Source: Rhizobium sophorae (GTDB lineage Bacteria > Pseudomonadota > Alphaproteobacteria > Rhizobiales > Rhizobiaceae). From it: a stretch of 64,000 bases of DNA. Position 1 is the first letter of the stretch; each line of letters opens with the position of its first letter. A program made the translations under genes and the position numbers. The stretch covers positions 1-64,000 of the forward strand of contig NZ_JABFCN010000011.1 in assembly GCF_013087515.1 (NCBI RefSeq), given 5' to 3'. This document shows, piece after piece, positions 44,423 through 53,797 of the stretch. The notes beneath the pieces were generated by a model that saw nothing but the letters and a program-made list of their open reading frames with translations, was not told where the DNA came from and made no database searches.

Positions 44423-45459
44423 TTCACGATCTGGAGGCGCAGGCGGTCGAGCGACAGCGCGACGGCGGCGATGATCATGAGGCCCTGCACAGTCTGCTGC
44501 ACATAGGGCGAGACGCCGAGCAGGATCATGCCGTTGCTGAGAACTGTGACGATCAGCACGCCGACCAGCGTATTGACGACGCCGCCTTCACCGCCTGTCA
44601 GCGCCGTGCCGCCGACCACCACCGCGGTCACCGCTGCGAACAACCTACCGTCGGCGATGACGGCATCGGAGCGGCCGAGCTGGGCTGCGGCAAGGACGCC
44701 GGAAATGCCGAAGAAGAAACCGGCCAGGCCGAAGGCCATGATGCGTACACGGCGAAGATTGATGCCGGACAGTTCAGCGACGTCCTCACCACCGCCGATC
44801 GCGATGATGTGGCGGCCAAGGCGGGTGTAATATTGGACGGTGCAGGCGATCAGGAATGCCGCAAGCGCCACCCAGACGGCCAAGGGCAGTCCGAGAAAGC
44901 GGGCGAGCGCCAGATCGCGGATGGAGGGATCCATCAGGCGTACGGCGGAACCGCCCAGCATGTAGACAGAGATGCCGAGCCCTATGAACCAGACGCCGAG
45001 CGTCGCCATGAACGATGGTATTCTAAGATATGTCTGGATGATGCCGGTCGTGAGGCCCATTACAGTGCTGGCGGCGATCGCCGCGATGACCGCAAGCCAG
45101 CCATAGGCGTTGGCATTGGCATCATTGGTGGCGAGCAGGACAGTCACCATCGCCGCGACCGAAAGCGAGCCTTCGACCGAGAGGTCGATGCTGCCGAGCA
45201 GGATGATGAAGGTCAGGCCCATGGCGAGCGTCAGCGGAACGGCGGCGGAATTGGCAACGCGCACGAGGTTGCGAGGCTCGATGAAATTGGGATTGGCGAT
45301 AGTGATGAGAATGCAGAGGGCGATCAGCACCAGCGCCGGAGCGTAGGCGCGCAAACGCTTGAGATTCGGACCGCTGAACAGGCGGCTTCCAACAGTCGGC
45401 ATGGCACCTGCCTGTTCGTTTTTCGTCATAGTCTTGATGTTTTCGGCATTGATGGTCAA
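44419..45459 (-). CDS. sugar ABC transporter permease (RbsC family), second of pair
   Basis: A 346-aa permease. The chosen TTG start at 45459 has GAGG 9 nt upstream; ATG at 45429 (MTKNEQAGAMP) is the alternative. RbsC-type motifs: LAMGLTFIILLGSIDLSVEG, MATLGVWFIGLGISVYMLGG and VVVGGTALTGGEGGVVNTLV. It sits between the binding-protein and ATPase genes. A second permease lies at the operon end. Confidence 0.92.
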   Translation of the reverse strand: MTINAENIKTMTKNEQAGAMPTVGSRLFSGPNLKRLRAYAPALVLIALCILITIANPNFIEPRNLVRVANSAAVPLTLAMGLTFIILLGSIDLSVEGSLSVAAMVTVLLATNDANANAYGWLAVIAAIAASTVMGLTTGIIQTYLRIPSFMATLGVWFIGLGISVYMLGGSAVRLMDPSIRDLALARFLGLPLAVWVALAAFLIACTVQYYTRLGRHIIAIGGGEDVAELSGINLRRVRIMAFGLAGFFFGISGVLAAAQLGRSDAVIADGRLFAAVTAVVVGGTALTGGEGGVVNTLVGVLIVTVLSNGMILLGVSPYVQQTVQGLMIIAAVALSLDRLRLQIVK

Positions 45460-45490
45460 CAGACGGCACCTCGTTGCGTCATCCGGAAAA

Positions 45491-45518
45491 GCTGGCAGGC
45501 GCCGCTACGCCTGCCAGC
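45491..45518. terminator. 11-bp perfect stem-loop after the Rbs-type binding-protein gene
   Basis: GCTGGCAGGCG (45491-45501), a 6-nt loop, and CGCCTGCCAGC (45508-45518). It sits in the 110-bp gap between the binding-protein stop (45570) and the permease start; likely an mRNA stabiliser or attenuator. Confidence 0.7.
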
Positions 45519-45569
45519 GAGGAGGCAGCCGCGGGAGGAGCCGCTGCTGCGCGGGAGACATGGTACTTG

Positions 45570-46649
45570 CTATGCGCGGATCGCGCCTGTCACACGACCC
45601 CAAAGATCGTTCCAGTCCAGCGTCGGATGCGAGTCGATGTTGGTCTTATAGTATTCCTCGACATTCTCCTTCGCGATCAGCACAGCCTTGCCGTAGAACT
45701 CGCGATGATCGGCCGGCTCCTTGGCGGGGTCGAACTTTTTCTGAAGAGCGGCGAGACCGATGGCGAGGCCCATGCCGCCCTGCCAGTATGGATCGGAGGT
45801 GACGGTGCAGGCGAATTCACCTTTGCGCACAGCATCGACCGCAGCCTTGATGCCGTCCACACCGACGACCGGCACTTGACCGGCAAGATTCTCGGCACGC
45901 AGCGCCTCAAGAGCCCCAGTACCCATGTCATCGTTAGCAGCCCAGATGCCCTTCACGTCGTCGCCGAAGCGCGTCAGAAGATTACCCGTCAGATCGTAAG
46001 CCTCCGACGACTTCCAGTTGGCAACCTGGAAATCCAGAAGCTTGATGTTGGTATTGGCGGCCAGCGCGTCTTCCAGGCCCTTCTTGCGCTCGATCGCCGC
46101 GGTGTTCGAGATCTGGCCGCCAAGCGCGATGATGCCGCCGGAGCCGCCGATGCTCTTGAAGAGGATTTCGGCAATCTGCTTGCCGCTCGAGACGCCGTCG
46201 AATTCGATATGCGATACGTAATTGGGATTGAAGTCCTTCGGGTGCAGATCTTTCGGCTTGTTCCATTGCGTGACGACATAGGCGCCAGCCTTGGCGCAGG
46301 CCTCGACGATCGGGCGCGCATCCGGAGTGTCGTTCGGGTCGGAGTTCAGCACCATGTTGCCGCCGGTCTTGGCGAGCATCGCCTTGATGTCGGCAATACC
46401 CTTTTCACTGTTGCCTTCGGAAACCAGCGTCACGTGATCGAGGCCGATCGCAGAGGCGAAGGCCTCGGCGCCGGTTTTCCAGACGGCGTGATAGGGGTTG
46501 GAGAGAGAGCGGATGGACGTGACAAGCGTCGGCTTGTCGGCTGCAAAGAGCTGCCTGGGCAGAGCGGCCACAGTTGCACCGGCTGCCACGGTTGCGAGAA
46601 ATGATCTGCGGTTCATGCCGCCGAAACGCGAATTTATCTTATCAATCAT
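45570..46649 (-). CDS. sugar ABC transporter substrate-binding protein (RbsB-like)
   Basis: A 359-aa periplasmic protein of the Peripla_BP_4 type. The N-terminus has NRRSFLATVAAGATVAALPR, a twin-arginine motif (RRSFLA), so Tat export is likely, unusual for a sugar-binding protein. The mature start KPTLVTSIRSLSNPYHAVWK and later KGIWAANDDMGTGALEALRA are the family pattern. ATG 46649 follows GGGAGG. It is divergent from the GMC oxidoreductase, sharing the spacer with a GntR-type site. Confidence 0.9.
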   Translation of the reverse strand: MIDKINSRFGGMNRRSFLATVAAGATVAALPRQLFAADKPTLVTSIRSLSNPYHAVWKTGAEAFASAIGLDHVTLVSEGNSEKGIADIKAMLAKTGGNMVLNSDPNDTPDARPIVEACAKAGAYVVTQWNKPKDLHPKDFNPNYVSHIEFDGVSSGKQIAEILFKSIGGSGGIIALGGQISNTAAIERKKGLEDALAANTNIKLLDFQVANWKSSEAYDLTGNLLTRFGDDVKGIWAANDDMGTGALEALRAENLAGQVPVVGVDGIKAAVDAVRKGEFACTVTSDPYWQGGMGLAIGLAALQKKFDPAKEPADHREFYGKAVLIAKENVEEYYKTNIDSHPTLDWNDLWGRVTGAIRA

Positions 46650-46734
46650 TCGAAAACCTCCCGTTGAATGACGAAGATAGCGATGCCGTCCTTCTTCCCC
46701 GGCACATCTATCTGAAGCGACATCGTCCTACCAT

Positions 46735-46745
46735 TTGTACGACAA
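46735..46745. promoter_or_regulatory. GntR/FCD-type operator in the Rbs-GMC divergent spacer
   Basis: TTGTACGACAA, identical to the core at 26887-26903 and 49903-49913, within TTTGTACGACAACCC. It lies between the divergent binding-protein and GMC genes. One GntR regulator could control both. Confidence 0.7.
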
Positions 46746-46866
46746 CCCTTCAAGACGATAACCGTACCCTTTCTCTTGACGCGGGGCAAGAGACTTGAGA
46801 TTGTGATCGCAGATTGATGCCCGGACAACGAGGAAATCCCGGTTTTCAGGACTTACGGAGGAGAGA

Positions 46867-48477
46867 ATGCCTGATTACGTCATCGTCGGGGGCGGCTCGG
46901 CGGGATGCGTGCTTGCCGCGCGCCTGAGCGAGGATTCGGATGTTTCCGTGACCCTGCTGGAGGCCGGCCCGCGCGACAGCAATATGTACATCCATCTGCC
47001 CGTCGGCTTCTTCAAGATGACGGCAGGTCCGTTTATCTGGGGTTACGAGACGGTCGCCGGGCGCGAGATTGCAGGGCGCAAGATGGTCTATCCGCAGGCC
47101 CGCGTGCTTGGAGGAGGCAGCTCGATCAATGCCCAGGTCTTCACCCGCGGCTGCCCCGAAGATTATGACGGATGGCGCGATCTCGAGGGATGCACGGGGT
47201 GGGGCTATGAGGATGTGCGTCCCTATTTCCGCAAATCCGAAGGTAACGACACGTTCGGCGGCGCCCATCACGGCACCGAAGGGCCGCTCGGCGTCAGCTC
47301 GCAGACCCCGCACGCCTTGACACGCGTTTTCGTACGCGCCGCGCAGGAAGCTGGCCTGCCTTTCAATCCCGATTTCAATGCTGGATCACAGGCCGGTGCG
47401 GGCTTTTACCAGACGACGACCCGCAACGGCCGCCGCAGCAGTACGGCCGTCGGCTATCTGAAGCCCGCCGCGCACCGCAAGAACCTGACGGTCCGCACGG
47501 ACACCGCCGTCAATCGCATCGTTATCGAAAACGGCTGCGCCGTCGGCATCGAGATCATCGAAAACGGCCGGCCGGTGCTGTTGCGCGCCGAGCGCGAAGT
47601 GATTCTGACATCTGGCGCCATCGGCTCGCCGAAGATGCTGATGCTCTCGGGCCTCGGGCCCGCCGATGAACTGCGGGCACTCGATATCGACGTGATCAGA
47701 GATCTGCCGCAGGTGGGCAAGAACCTCCAGGATCACATGGATGTCGACGTTCTCGCCGAACTCACCGGCTCCCATGGCATCGACCGTTACAAGAAGCGTC
47801 ATTGGCAAGTCGCAGCCGGCATCGAGTATGCGCTGTTCGGCAAGGGGCCGGTGGCATCTACTATCGTCGAGGGTGGCGGATTCTGGTGGGGCGATCGCGC
47901 CGAGACGACACCTGACCTCCAGTTCCATTTCCTGCCCGGCGCAGGCGTCGAGGAAGGTATTGGCGGCGTGCCGGGTGGCAACGGCTGCACGTTAAATTCC
48001 TACCACGTGCGCCCGCGTTCGCGTGGGCACGTGACGCTGCGCTCGAAGGATCCGACCCTGCCGCCGGCGATTGATCCGAACGCCTTTGCCGAACCCTACG
48101 ATCTCGAACGAGCCATCGATGGCATCAAGATCAGTCAGGAAATCCTGTCGCAGCCTGCCTTCCGGCCATTCGTCAAGCGGCTGCATCTGCCAGACGGCAA
48201 CATTCGCACGCAGGAGGAATACCGTCAGTTTGCCCGGCAATATGGCCGCTCCGCCTATCATCCCGTCGGCACCTGCCGCATGGGTGGCAGCGACGACGCC
48301 GTCGTCGACCCGGAACTCAAGGTCCGCGGAATCGATCGGCTGAGGGTCTGCGACAGTTCCGTCATGCCGCGGCTGATTTCGTCCAACACCAATGCCGCAA
48401 CCGTGATGATTGCCGAAAAGGCGGCCGATATTCTCAAAGGCGTCCTGCAACGGCAACCGCAGCACGATTACGCATGA
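46867..48477 (+). CDS. GMC-family FAD-dependent oxidoreductase (choline dehydrogenase-like)
   Basis: A 536-aa flavoenzyme. The FAD site is IVGGGSAGCVLAARLSED at residues 5-22; the GMC signatures include ARVLGGGSSINAQVFTRG and LTSGAIGSPKMLMLSGLG; the C-terminal catalytic His lies in YHPVGTCRMGG, followed by VCDSSVMPRLISSNTNAATV. The family oxidises alcohols such as choline, sugar alcohols or polyethylene glycols. It overlaps the glycerate kinase gene by 4 nt, so its product is likely to lead toward glycerate. Confidence 0.92.
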   Translation: MPDYVIVGGGSAGCVLAARLSEDSDVSVTLLEAGPRDSNMYIHLPVGFFKMTAGPFIWGYETVAGREIAGRKMVYPQARVLGGGSSINAQVFTRGCPEDYDGWRDLEGCTGWGYEDVRPYFRKSEGNDTFGGAHHGTEGPLGVSSQTPHALTRVFVRAAQEAGLPFNPDFNAGSQAGAGFYQTTTRNGRRSSTAVGYLKPAAHRKNLTVRTDTAVNRIVIENGCAVGIEIIENGRPVLLRAEREVILTSGAIGSPKMLMLSGLGPADELRALDIDVIRDLPQVGKNLQDHMDVDVLAELTGSHGIDRYKKRHWQVAAGIEYALFGKGPVASTIVEGGGFWWGDRAETTPDLQFHFLPGAGVEEGIGGVPGGNGCTLNSYHVRPRSRGHVTLRSKDPTLPPAIDPNAFAEPYDLERAIDGIKISQEILSQPAFRPFVKRLHLPDGNIRTQEEYRQFARQYGRSAYHPVGTCRMGGSDDAVVDPELKVRGIDRLRVCDSSVMPRLISSNTNAATVMIAEKAADILKGVLQRQPQHDYA

Positions 48478-49772
48478 CGATCCTTCCCAGCGCAAATCAT
48501 TCCATGACCCATTCCATCCCCTCGCCCCGTAAATTCCTGACCTCGCTTTTCAATGCCGCCGTCAAGGCAGCCGATCCGCTGACCGGGATCGCGGCGCATC
48601 TGCCGGAAAGGCCGCAAGGCAAAACCATCGTCATCGGCGCCGGCAAGGGGGCAGCGCAGATGGCCCGGGCCTTGGAGAGCCTTTGGGATGGCCCGCTCGA
48701 AGGCGTCGTCGTCACCCGCTACGGCTATGGCTGCGAGACAGAACATGTCGAGATCATCGAAGCCTCGCATCCTGTGCCCGATGCGGCAGGCCTTGCCGCA
48801 TCGAAGCGGCTGGTCGAGACGGTGAAGGATCTCTCCGCCGATGATCTCGTCATCGCACTCGTCTGCGGCGGCGGCTCAGCGCTGCTGCCATCTCCGCCGG
48901 AAGGACTGACGCTCGAAGACGAGATAGCGCTGAACGAGATGCTGCTTGCCTCGGGCGCTCCGATCTCGGCGATGAATGTCGTGCGCAAGCATCTCTCGAC
49001 CATCAAGGGCGGGCGGCTGGCGGCGGCGACCAAGGCCCGCGTCGTCAGCCTGATCGTCTCCGACATCCCGGGCGACAACCCCGCCCATGTGGCATCGGGG
49101 CCGACGGTGCCGGATCGCTCGACCCGGCACGAAGCACTTGAGATCATCGCCCAGTACGGCCTCGAGCTGCCGCAGGCAGCAATCGATCACCTCAATTCGG
49201 CCGCAGCCGACGCACCGCTTCCCGGCGATCCGACCTTTGCCCGCAACACTCACCACATCATTGCCTCGGCCGGTGTATCGCTCGAGGCCGCAGCCGCGCT
49301 TGCCCGCGCGAGCGGCATCGAGGCCGCGATCCTGTCGGATGCGATCGAGGGTGAATCCCGCGACGTGGCACTCGTCCATGCGGCCATCGCCAAGGAAGTG
49401 TCCGGCCGCAACCGGCCGTTCGCCAAGCCCGCAGTCATCCTTTCCGGCGGCGAGACCACGGTGACATTGCGCTCAAAGGGCGGCAAGGGGGGACGCAACG
49501 GCGAGTTCGCGCTGGCAGCAGCACTTGCCTTCGACGGTTACGATATCCATCTCCTCGCCGCCGACACGGATGGTATCGATGGCTCGGAAAACAATGCCGG
49601 AGCCTTTGCCGACGGTTCGACCGTCAAGCGCCTGCGCGCCGCCGGCCTCGATCCGCGTCGCATTCTCGATGCCAATGACAGCTATTCCGGCTTCAAGGCG
49701 ATCGGCGACTTGTTCGAAACAGGGCCCACCGGGACCAATGTCAACGACTTCAGGGCGACCCTGATCCTTTAA
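48474..49772 (+). CDS. glycerate 2-kinase (GckA/TtuD, MOFRL family)
   Basis: A 432-aa kinase with the DUF4147 N-terminal part (VIGAGKGAAQMARALESLWD, VCGGGSALLPSPPEGLTLED) and the C-terminal MOFRL domain (AVILSGGETTVTLRSKGGKG, LAADTDGIDGSENNAGAFAD). It phosphorylates D-glycerate to 2-phosphoglycerate. It is sometimes annotated as hydroxypyruvate reductase TtuD. The ATG at 48474 overlaps the GMC stop; a start at 48504 (MTHSIPSPRKF) is equally plausible. The end of this operon is within the spacer before 50004. Confidence 0.92.
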   Translation: MTILPSANHSMTHSIPSPRKFLTSLFNAAVKAADPLTGIAAHLPERPQGKTIVIGAGKGAAQMARALESLWDGPLEGVVVTRYGYGCETEHVEIIEASHPVPDAAGLAASKRLVETVKDLSADDLVIALVCGGGSALLPSPPEGLTLEDEIALNEMLLASGAPISAMNVVRKHLSTIKGGRLAAATKARVVSLIVSDIPGDNPAHVASGPTVPDRSTRHEALEIIAQYGLELPQAAIDHLNSAAADAPLPGDPTFARNTHHIIASAGVSLEAAAALARASGIEAAILSDAIEGESRDVALVHAAIAKEVSGRNRPFAKPAVILSGGETTVTLRSKGGKGGRNGEFALAAALAFDGYDIHLLAADTDGIDGSENNAGAFADGSTVKRLRAAGLDPRRILDANDSYSGFKAIGDLFETGPTGTNVNDFRATLIL

Positions 49773-50003
49773 TCGATAGCGGCCATGCAACATCTACTCT
49801 TCATCGGTAAGCTCAACCAGCCGACCTCCTAGTTCCGTAGCACCAACGGCGATTTACAAGAACGTCATGGCCCGGCGCAATTCCGTGTGTATGGTTACAG
49901 TGTTGTACGACAAGCTGTTTGCATCTATCATGGATCGCTATGGGCCGGGGCGGTTCGCTTAAACAGAAACCATGCCGCACAAAAAGGAAGGGGCAGGAGA
50001 TCA
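49773..50003. other. 231-bp spacer with the promoter of the aldo/keto reductase gene
   Basis: No gene. It holds the TTGTACGACAA site and, near 49990, the AGGAG ribosome site for the downstream gene. Confidence 0.5.
49903..49913. promoter_or_regulatory. GntR/FCD-type operator upstream of the third aldo/keto reductase
   Basis: TTGTACGACAA, the same 11-bp core as at 26889-26899 and 46735-46745. It lies about 90 bp before the ATG at 50004. Confidence 0.7.
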
Positions 50004-51035
50004 ATGTCGAAGATGCAGACGAGAGCGGTGACCGCACCGGGATTGCAGATCACCACGATGGGGTTGGGAGGAACTGGGCTCGGCAACATGTATCGCGCCA
50101 CCGACCCAAAGGCTGCGCATGATACGGTCCATGCCGCCTTCAACAATGGTCTGCGGTACTTCGACACCGCTCCCGTCTACGGCTTCGGCTTGGCCGAAGC
50201 CCGTCTCGGCGACGCCATTCAGAGCCTTCCGCGCTCGGAGATCGTCATATCATCAAAGGTCGGTTATGATCTGGTCCCTATTCCCGATAGTGAAGTAAAG
50301 CCGGTCCTGTGGGATGGGGCACCACCATTTCGCGCCGATTTCGATTATTCCCGTGATGCGGTGCTGCGCTCCATCGAGGGGTCGTTGAAGCGCCTGCAGA
50401 CCGATTACATTGATATGCTCGCCATCCATGATCCCGATGAAGCAATCCATTTTCAGCCGGGCGAAGACCCCTTTGCGCGCAGCCGCTTCAAGGAAGCGAT
50501 GGAAGGAGCATACCCGACGCTTGATGACCTGCGATCCCAAGGCGTCATCAAGGCGATAGGCGTTGGCATCAACCAATGGCAGATGCTGTCCGACTTCGTC
50601 GAAGCAGGCCAGTTCGACTACTTCCTTGTGGCCGGGCGTTACACCCTGCTTGAACAGGAGCCGCTGGCGACCCTCTTTCCGGCCTGCGAAAGGAAAGGAA
50701 CGAAAATCGTCATCGGCGGACCCTACAATTCCGGAATTCTTGTCACCGGGCCTGTCAAGGATGCGACATTCAACACCAAAATCGCCCCCCCGGCGGTCCT
50801 GGATCGCGTCGCCCGCCTCCATGCTGTTTGCGAGAAGCACAATGTTCCCCTCCCCGCTGCCGCACTTCAGTTCCCTCTAGGGCACAAGCAAGTCGTCAGC
50901 GTCATTCCGGGCGCGCGTTCCGTCGCCGAACTGGAGCAAAATCTCGAATTTATGCGGTGGCCTATCCCGACAGCGCTATGGTCCGAGCTTAGGGAAGAGA
51001 ACCTCATCGACCCGGCAGCGCCGCTGCCTAGTTGA
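50004..51035 (+). CDS. aldo/keto reductase, D-threo-aldose 1-dehydrogenase type
   Basis: A 343-aa AKR from ATG 50004 (AGGAGA upstream). The tetrad is D54 and Y59 (RYFDTAPVYG), K85 (ISSKVGYDL) and H142 (LAIHDPDEA). It is a paralogue of the protein at 23931-24926 (shared RYFDxAPxYGxGLxExRLG and GRYTLL patterns), the branch that oxidises L-fucose, L-galactose or D-arabinose at C1. Single gene with its own GntR-type site. A second aldose dehydrogenase may broaden the substrate range of the same catabolic route. Confidence 0.88.
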   Translation: MSKMQTRAVTAPGLQITTMGLGGTGLGNMYRATDPKAAHDTVHAAFNNGLRYFDTAPVYGFGLAEARLGDAIQSLPRSEIVISSKVGYDLVPIPDSEVKPVLWDGAPPFRADFDYSRDAVLRSIEGSLKRLQTDYIDMLAIHDPDEAIHFQPGEDPFARSRFKEAMEGAYPTLDDLRSQGVIKAIGVGINQWQMLSDFVEAGQFDYFLVAGRYTLLEQEPLATLFPACERKGTKIVIGGPYNSGILVTGPVKDATFNTKIAPPAVLDRVARLHAVCEKHNVPLPAAALQFPLGHKQVVSVIPGARSVAELEQNLEFMRWPIPTALWSELREENLIDPAAPLPS

Positions 51036-51219
51036 GTAGCCGGCAATAGACTTTAGGATATAAGTACTGGTTGCAAGCCCGAGTCCCACATAAAGGCAAT
51101 CGGCGTGCGATGACGCTTGAGAGATAGCTGCCCGTTCATGTGGCGAAGAAAAACGAGCTACCCGGCAGCGAGCGAGCGGAACTGGAAGTCGCGTTCGATG
51201 CAGTCGGGTTTCACTCGGC

Positions 51220-52731
51220 CTACCCCCTGAGCTGGCTGGCCGCCAGCCGCCGCGATTGCGGCATCAGCAGTTCTGTAGCCTCAAGATATTCGCCGAGCAA
51301 TTGCTTGTAGATTTCATGCGCCGCGAGATCGGGCGCGATGACCGTCGCTTCCTGTTGAACTGCTTCGGCCGCCGCGAAGAGATCAGGTACGAGGCCGGAG
51401 CCGGTGGCAGCCGCGGCAGCCGCGCCAATGATGGTGAGATTGGCCTCGCGTGGCAGTTCGACGGGCATGCCGATTGCGTCGACAGTCGCCTGCAACCAGA
51501 GCCGGTTCTTGGCATAGCCGCCCGACGAGACGATACGCTCGACCGGGACTTCCAGTTCGCCCGCGCGCTTGAGCACATTGGCCGAGGCCAGCGCCACGCT
51601 TTCGATCGCCGAGCGATAAAGGCTGGCGCGATCATGGCCGAGCGACAGGCCGATGACGGCGCCGCGCAATAGCGGCTCGCGATAGGGCGTGCGGTTGCCC
51701 ATGAAATAATCGAGCGTCACCAGGCCGGTGCCGCCGACGGGTATTGCGGCAGCTTTCTCGCGGAGTGCCGCACTGCCCGCCGCATCGAGTTCGAACAGTT
51801 TCTTCTCGAACCAGGTCAGCACCGATCCGGCGGAGACCTGGCCGGCTTCGACCAGCCAGTGATCGTCGACCAGCGCATGCGGATAGGGACCCCAGAAGCC
51901 ATCCATCGGCCGCTGGCTATCGAGCTGGAAGAGCTGGACTATGGAGGTGCCGCCGATCATCAGCATCTCGCCTGATTTCATGGTTCCGGCCGCCACCATG
52001 CCGATATGGGCATCGACGCCGCCCTGTGACAGGAGGGGGCGATTGGCGAGGCCGAGATGATCGGCAGCGGCGGCACTGACGACCTCGACCGGCGCGCCAA
52101 CGGCGAAAATATCAGGCGGCAATTTTGCCTCCAGACCCTCGACGCCGAATTCGGCATAGAGTTCGGCGGGAAAGCGCTTCTGGACAGAATCGTAGTTCCA
52201 TTTGCAGGTAGCGTTCATCCGCGAGCCGACCCATCGGCCGGTCAGCATGAAATTAATATAATCGAGGCATTCGCAGATGATGTCGGCATCGGCATAGACC
52301 GCCGGCTCATGGTGGGCGAGCCACATGGCCTTGGAGATCAACCATTCCGATGCATTGGCGCCGCCGGCATAATCCATGACGGGATTGTTCGACCGGCTAC
52401 TGCGCTCGGCTTCATCGGCGGCGCGACAATCCATCCAGAGTAGTGCTGGGCGCAAGGGCGCGCCATCGAGCTTGCAGGCCACGACGGTCGATGCTGTGGT
52501 GGCAGCACAGATGCCTGATATCTCGGGTGAACCGAGGTCGCGCATCAGGCCGCGGCTGGCCCGGCCCAGCGCATCCCACCAGTCGAGCGGCGATTGCTCG
52601 GCCCAGCCGGGGCGCGGATAGATGGTCTGGTATTGCTCCTCGCGTTCGCCCAGCATGCGGCGTGTTTCAAGATCGAACACGCCGACCCGGATGCCGCCGG
52701 TGCCGAAATCCAGACCGAGGAGTTTGGCCAT
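51220..52731 (-). CDS. FGGY-family carbohydrate kinase, copy 1
   Basis: A 503-aa sugar or polyol kinase. The N-terminal phosphate loop is LGLDFGTGGIRVGVFDLETR, the substrate region contains WMDCRAADEAERS and the C-terminal ATPase part has GGYAKNRLWLQATVDAIGM and LTIIGAAAAAATGSG. The motif CNATCKWNYD-like segment (RMNATCKWNYDSVQ) is typical of the xylulokinase/L-ribulokinase-like branch that includes erythritol and D-ribulose kinases. It is the last gene of a nine-gene operon. Different in sequence from copy 2 at 56548-58068, so the two kinases probably act on different intermediates. Confidence 0.9.
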   Translation of the reverse strand: MAKLLGLDFGTGGIRVGVFDLETRRMLGEREEQYQTIYPRPGWAEQSPLDWWDALGRASRGLMRDLGSPEISGICAATTASTVVACKLDGAPLRPALLWMDCRAADEAERSSRSNNPVMDYAGGANASEWLISKAMWLAHHEPAVYADADIICECLDYINFMLTGRWVGSRMNATCKWNYDSVQKRFPAELYAEFGVEGLEAKLPPDIFAVGAPVEVVSAAAADHLGLANRPLLSQGGVDAHIGMVAAGTMKSGEMLMIGGTSIVQLFQLDSQRPMDGFWGPYPHALVDDHWLVEAGQVSAGSVLTWFEKKLFELDAAGSAALREKAAAIPVGGTGLVTLDYFMGNRTPYREPLLRGAVIGLSLGHDRASLYRSAIESVALASANVLKRAGELEVPVERIVSSGGYAKNRLWLQATVDAIGMPVELPREANLTIIGAAAAAATGSGLVPDLFAAAEAVQQEATVIAPDLAAHEIYKQLLGEYLEATELLMPQSRRLAASQLRG

Positions 52732-52751
52732 GCGAACGTGACTCCCTGGGC

Positions 52752-53768
52752 TTACGGCCTGAACATGATTTTCGAGAAGAATTCGCTCTTGTTCTTGATT
52801 TTCTCGAACATTCCCGGAAGCGCCTCCAAGCCAAGCTCATGGGTAATCATGAACTCCCACTTGAGCCTGCCGCTCGCGAGACTGTCAAGCGTCACCGTCC
52901 ACTGCTTGCCGGGATAGGGCGCGCCGAAGGAATTCCACGCGCCGTGCAGCGAGACTTCCTGACGGAGGAAATGCTGGAAGGTCTTGTTCTCCAGCGTGAT
53001 GTCGCCCACGGGGATGCCGATGAAGACGACATGGCCACCGGGCGCCGCAAGCTTGGCCGCGACATTGATGGACGAATTGTGCCCGGCCGCCTCGACGATG
53101 ATATCGCATTTGACAGCGGGCGGAATCTGGCCGGTCACCAGGAAGGTCTGATCGGCGCCGGCTTCGCGTGCCTGGGCGAGTTTCTCGTCCGAGACGTCGA
53201 TCGCGACGACTTCCGTACACCCCATCAGCTTCATCCACTGGATGGCGAAAAGGCCGATCGGGCCGCAGCCGATGACCGCACCGCGCTGGCCGGCGGTCGG
53301 CGGCGCTTTCCAGATAGCGTGCAGCGCGATCGAGGCCGGATCGATCATTGCCGTGGCGCGCGGGTCCATGCCTTTTGGCGCGCGCAGCAGGTTACTCACG
53401 GGAACCGCGACGAACTCGGTATAGGCGCCATCGCGGCGCGAGCCGAAGTAATCGTAGTCCCGGCAGCGGGAGAAATTGCCGGTCATGCACTGGTCGCATT
53501 TGTAGCAGGGTAACATGGGCGGCATGCCCATCAACTCGCCCACCGAGAAGCCTTCGACGCCCTCGCCGATCTCGGTAATGTGGCCCGAGAATTCATGGCC
53601 GCAGACGATCGGCATCTTGTGGGCGCCCTTGATCAGCATGCGAGGAATGTCGGACCCGCAGACGCCGACGGCTGCAACCCGGAGCATGACATGGCCGGGC
53701 TTGAGCTCGGGCTTCGGGATATCTTCGAGGCGGATGTCGCCGGGTGAATACATGACGGCTGCGCGCAT
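52752..53768 (-). CDS. zinc-dependent polyol dehydrogenase (GatD/sorbitol dehydrogenase-like)
   Basis: A 338-aa medium-chain dehydrogenase starting MRAAVMYSPGDIRLEDIPKP (ATG 53768). The catalytic Zn Cys is in AVGVCGSDIPR, the His in CGHEFSGHI, structural Zn Cys in LPCYKCDQCMTGNFSRC, and the Rossmann motif is GCGPIGLFAIQ. The resemblance is to galactitol-1-phosphate dehydrogenase and sorbitol dehydrogenase. It lies between the GldA-like gene and kinase copy 1. Confidence 0.88.
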   Translation of the reverse strand: MRAAVMYSPGDIRLEDIPKPELKPGHVMLRVAAVGVCGSDIPRMLIKGAHKMPIVCGHEFSGHITEIGEGVEGFSVGELMGMPPMLPCYKCDQCMTGNFSRCRDYDYFGSRRDGAYTEFVAVPVSNLLRAPKGMDPRATAMIDPASIALHAIWKAPPTAGQRGAVIGCGPIGLFAIQWMKLMGCTEVVAIDVSDEKLAQAREAGADQTFLVTGQIPPAVKCDIIVEAAGHNSSINVAAKLAAPGGHVVFIGIPVGDITLENKTFQHFLRQEVSLHGAWNSFGAPYPGKQWTVTLDSLASGRLKWEFMITHELGLEALPGMFEKIKNKSEFFSKIMFRP

Positions 53769-53797
53769 GGAGTGGTCCTGTCTTTCAAGAAAATTGG

